NCBI GenBank assembly: GCA_937884735.1
Contig: CAKZYI010000018.1
Span: 1-7,029, forward strand
Source of the DNA: an uncultured Pleurocapsa sp.
GTDB taxonomy: Bacteria > Cyanobacteriota > Cyanobacteriia > Cyanobacteriales > Xenococcaceae
Direction: 5' to 3'
DNA length: 7,029 bases
The translations under genes and the position numbers were made by a program. Numbering within the stretch: the stretch's first letter is position 1; every line of letters starts with the position of its first letter. A model generated the notes under the pieces. That model saw nothing but the letters and a program-made list of their open reading frames with translations, was not told the origin of the DNA and did no database searches. This document shows positions 5,857 through 7,029 of this stretch, piece by piece.

Positions 5857-6703
5857 CCAAAGATTGAGCTGTTTTAACCCCAAGGTAGGGTTCGATCAAA
5901 CTTGTTTTTTCCCTAGGAACTAAAAAGTTATTGGCGCAATCAAATTTATCTAAGTGAAATTGATTATTGGCAAACTTATAAATATTGTAATTCCAAGATT
6001 GAAGTAGCTGATGAACACGATCGCCTTCGGCAATACCTTCTATCAGTAGAATGGGGCGATGGGTATTAATTGTCTTTTCTCCACCCAATAGCACTTGGTA
6101 CTCAAATCCTTCCACATCTATTTTGATAAATTCTGGCTCTAGTTCAAAACTATCAAGAGTTTTAATATCAATACTGATTTTGGCTATTTCTAATTTATTT
6201 TCGTCAAAAAAGTAGATAGTATCGCTATTTAGCCAACTTTTAGCTTTTTCGCGATCGCATGACCCCAAAGCAGTCATGACTTTCCCGTTGTATATAGGAT
6301 AATAAAAATCAAGAGTTCCTGGTTCATCACCCATCCCTACTGGAAAATATCGAAAATCATCAAATCTAGCCGCTAGTTTATCTAGATAAGAATAATTAAT
6401 GGGATTTGGCTCAAAAGATATTACTTTTGCATTAGATTTTAAGGTAAAGAAGGAAAGAGCAGACATTCCTACATTGGCACCAATATCAATAAAAGTCTGA
6501 GGGCGATTTTGACAAATCAATTTAAAGGCATTGAAATCAGGCTCGTGTACCTTTTTTAAATAAAAATTAACGAAATGCTTATTTTTTATACTATGAATTA
6601 AATCGTAAGTTTTGGGCGATTGTAGTAATAATGAACGGATCAGCTTATTCATTACATTATGTCCTAAACTTGGTAGTGTTTTTGTATGTCTTACTAACAT
6701 CAT
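5843..6703 (-). CDS. FkbM-family SAM-dependent methyltransferase
   Basis: FkbM-type enzymes are cytosolic O-methyltransferases acting on sugars, polyketides or other glycan and lipid products. From ATG 6703 the protein has 286 residues. The SAM-binding Rossmann core shows FIDIGANVGMSAL (71-83, motif I), ISFEPNPINYSYL (95-107, acidic Glu98 at the end of strand 2) and the family-typical IKIDVEGFEYQVLLGG (193-208), with RPILLIEG at 216-223. No signal peptide or membrane span is evident. The start is uncertain. ATG 6703 is followed by a second ATG, with no Shine-Dalgarno. An in-frame ATG at 6652 (MNKLIRSLLL, 269 residues) has AGGA nine bases upstream and may be the real start. The stop is 10 bp from the convergent reductase stop. 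No glycosyltransferase or biosynthetic neighbour is visible, so the substrate is unknown. One HIP1 site lies at 6251-6258. Confidence 0.93.
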   Translation of the reverse strand: MMLVRHTKTLPSLGHNVMNKLIRSLLLQSPKTYDLIHSIKNKHFVNFYLKKVHEPDFNAFKLICQNRPQTFIDIGANVGMSALSFFTLKSNAKVISFEPNPINYSYLDKLAARFDDFRYFPVGMGDEPGTLDFYYPIYNGKVMTALGSCDREKAKSWLNSDTIYFFDENKLEIAKISIDIKTLDSFELEPEFIKIDVEGFEYQVLLGGEKTINTHRPILLIEGIAEGDRVHQLLQSWNYNIYKFANNQFHLDKFDCANNFLVPREKTSLIEPYLGVKTAQSLEAIY

Positions 6704-7029
6704 AGGTCAAAAAAAATAGCTATAGCTGGATATATCAATTTCTATATTTGGTTATGTCAGCTAAAGTTCATTTATGCAGTAGTAAAATGAACTCTAGCTG
6801 ACTGCCCAATGTATTTAGCAAAGGCAACATAACCCTCTAATCAAAAAGAAGATGAGTATTTTAAATAGTCGGTATAACCAATAGTGAAGTTTTATTACCC
6901 AAATTATTTTAAGATCTGCTTAATCTTTAACTGCTTTTGTCCGATAATAGTATTTGTGGTTTGAAATTCTGATTATAAAAAAGAGTGAAAAAGTTAATTC
7001 GCGGTCTAGATAAGTTTAGGGAAACCTAC
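6704..7029. other. Non-coding region upstream of the methyltransferase gene
   Basis: All six frames are closed by stops, and the longest ATG-initiated frame I noticed is only nine codons (from 6853). Besides the compound stem-loop at 6750-6834, it holds a 10-bp palindrome AGCTATAGCT (6718-6727) next to an A8 run just before the methyltransferase start, and an imperfect 17-bp palindrome at 6854-6870. A minus-strand TATAAT (complement of 6972-6977) could be a -10 box about 270 bp from the gene, but it has no clear -35. No tRNA or riboswitch pattern was recognised. Confidence 0.6.
6750..6834. repeat. 85-bp compound inverted-repeat element, MITE-like or structured RNA/DNA
   Basis: The outer arms GGTTATGT (6750-6757) and ACATAACC (6827-6834) are perfect 8-bp inverted repeats. 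Inside the left arm begins a 16-bp stem, CAGCTAAAGTTCATTT (6758-6773) with AAATGAACTCTAGCTG (6785-6800), paired at 15 of 16 positions around an 11-nt loop. TGCC (6803-6806) can pair with GGCA (6823-6826), giving a three-way junction. Reading inward from both ends, the similarity continues past the 8 bp as GCTAAA then CATT (left 6760-6765 and 6769-6772; right, on the complement, 6814-6819 and 6808-6811). The ends are therefore longer, gapped terminal repeats. No target-site duplication is visible and no transposase is present. Confidence 0.6.

Noticed and set aside
7014..7029. TAGG-GAAA-CCTA mini-hairpin at the right edge
   Set aside because: Only four base pairs and truncated by the window edge; not distinguishable from chance.

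Overview
The window looks like chromosomal DNA from a low-GC cyanobacterium. The octamer GCGATCGC (HIP1), the highly iterated palindrome typical of cyanobacterial genomes, occurs six times in 7 kb, where chance predicts about 0.1 in random sequence of even base composition. The protein types also fit: an oxygen-independent-type cobalamin biosynthesis CbiD, a short TilS, and a stand-alone RibD C-terminal-like reductase. AT-rich intergenic DNA would suit a pleurocapsalean or chroococcalean genome, but the genus is a guess.

Layout, left to right. (1) 1-453, minus: the first 151 codons of cbiD, cut by the window edge. (2) 524-1543, minus: a 339-residue protein joining a response-regulator receiver domain (aspartate phosphoacceptor replaced by Asn54), a coiled linker, one membrane span and a BON domain. 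It lies 70 bp upstream of cbiD on the same strand. (3) 1544-1913: an AT-rich divergent promoter region with a TAAA tetranucleotide tract and three consecutive small hairpins. (4) 1914-2882, plus: tilS, the tRNA-Ile lysidine synthetase. (5) 2928-5021, minus and convergent with tilS: a 697-residue membrane sensor histidine kinase with a Cache-type sensor region. A four-unit, 13-residue degenerate repeat is inserted inside its ATPase domain. (6) 5119-5832, plus and divergent from the kinase: a RibD C-terminal/DHFR-like reductase, probably starting at TTG. (7) 5843-6703, minus and convergent with a 10-bp gap: an FkbM-family methyltransferase. (8) 6704-7029: non-coding DNA with a strong 85-bp compound stem-loop whose ends are inverted repeats.

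The genes do not form one obvious pathway. cbiD, tilS and the reductase are metabolic or housekeeping genes, while the methyltransferase is probably for glycan, lipid or secondary-metabolite modification. The two signalling genes lie either side of tilS. The kinase has no receiver of its own, and the nearby receiver protein has no DNA-binding domain and no phosphoacceptor Asp. They might communicate, but proximity is the only evidence.

No CRISPR array, phage module, intact transposase or defence system is visible. The best candidates for something unusual are the pseudo-receiver/BON membrane protein, the repeat inserted in the kinase, and the structured 85-bp element.
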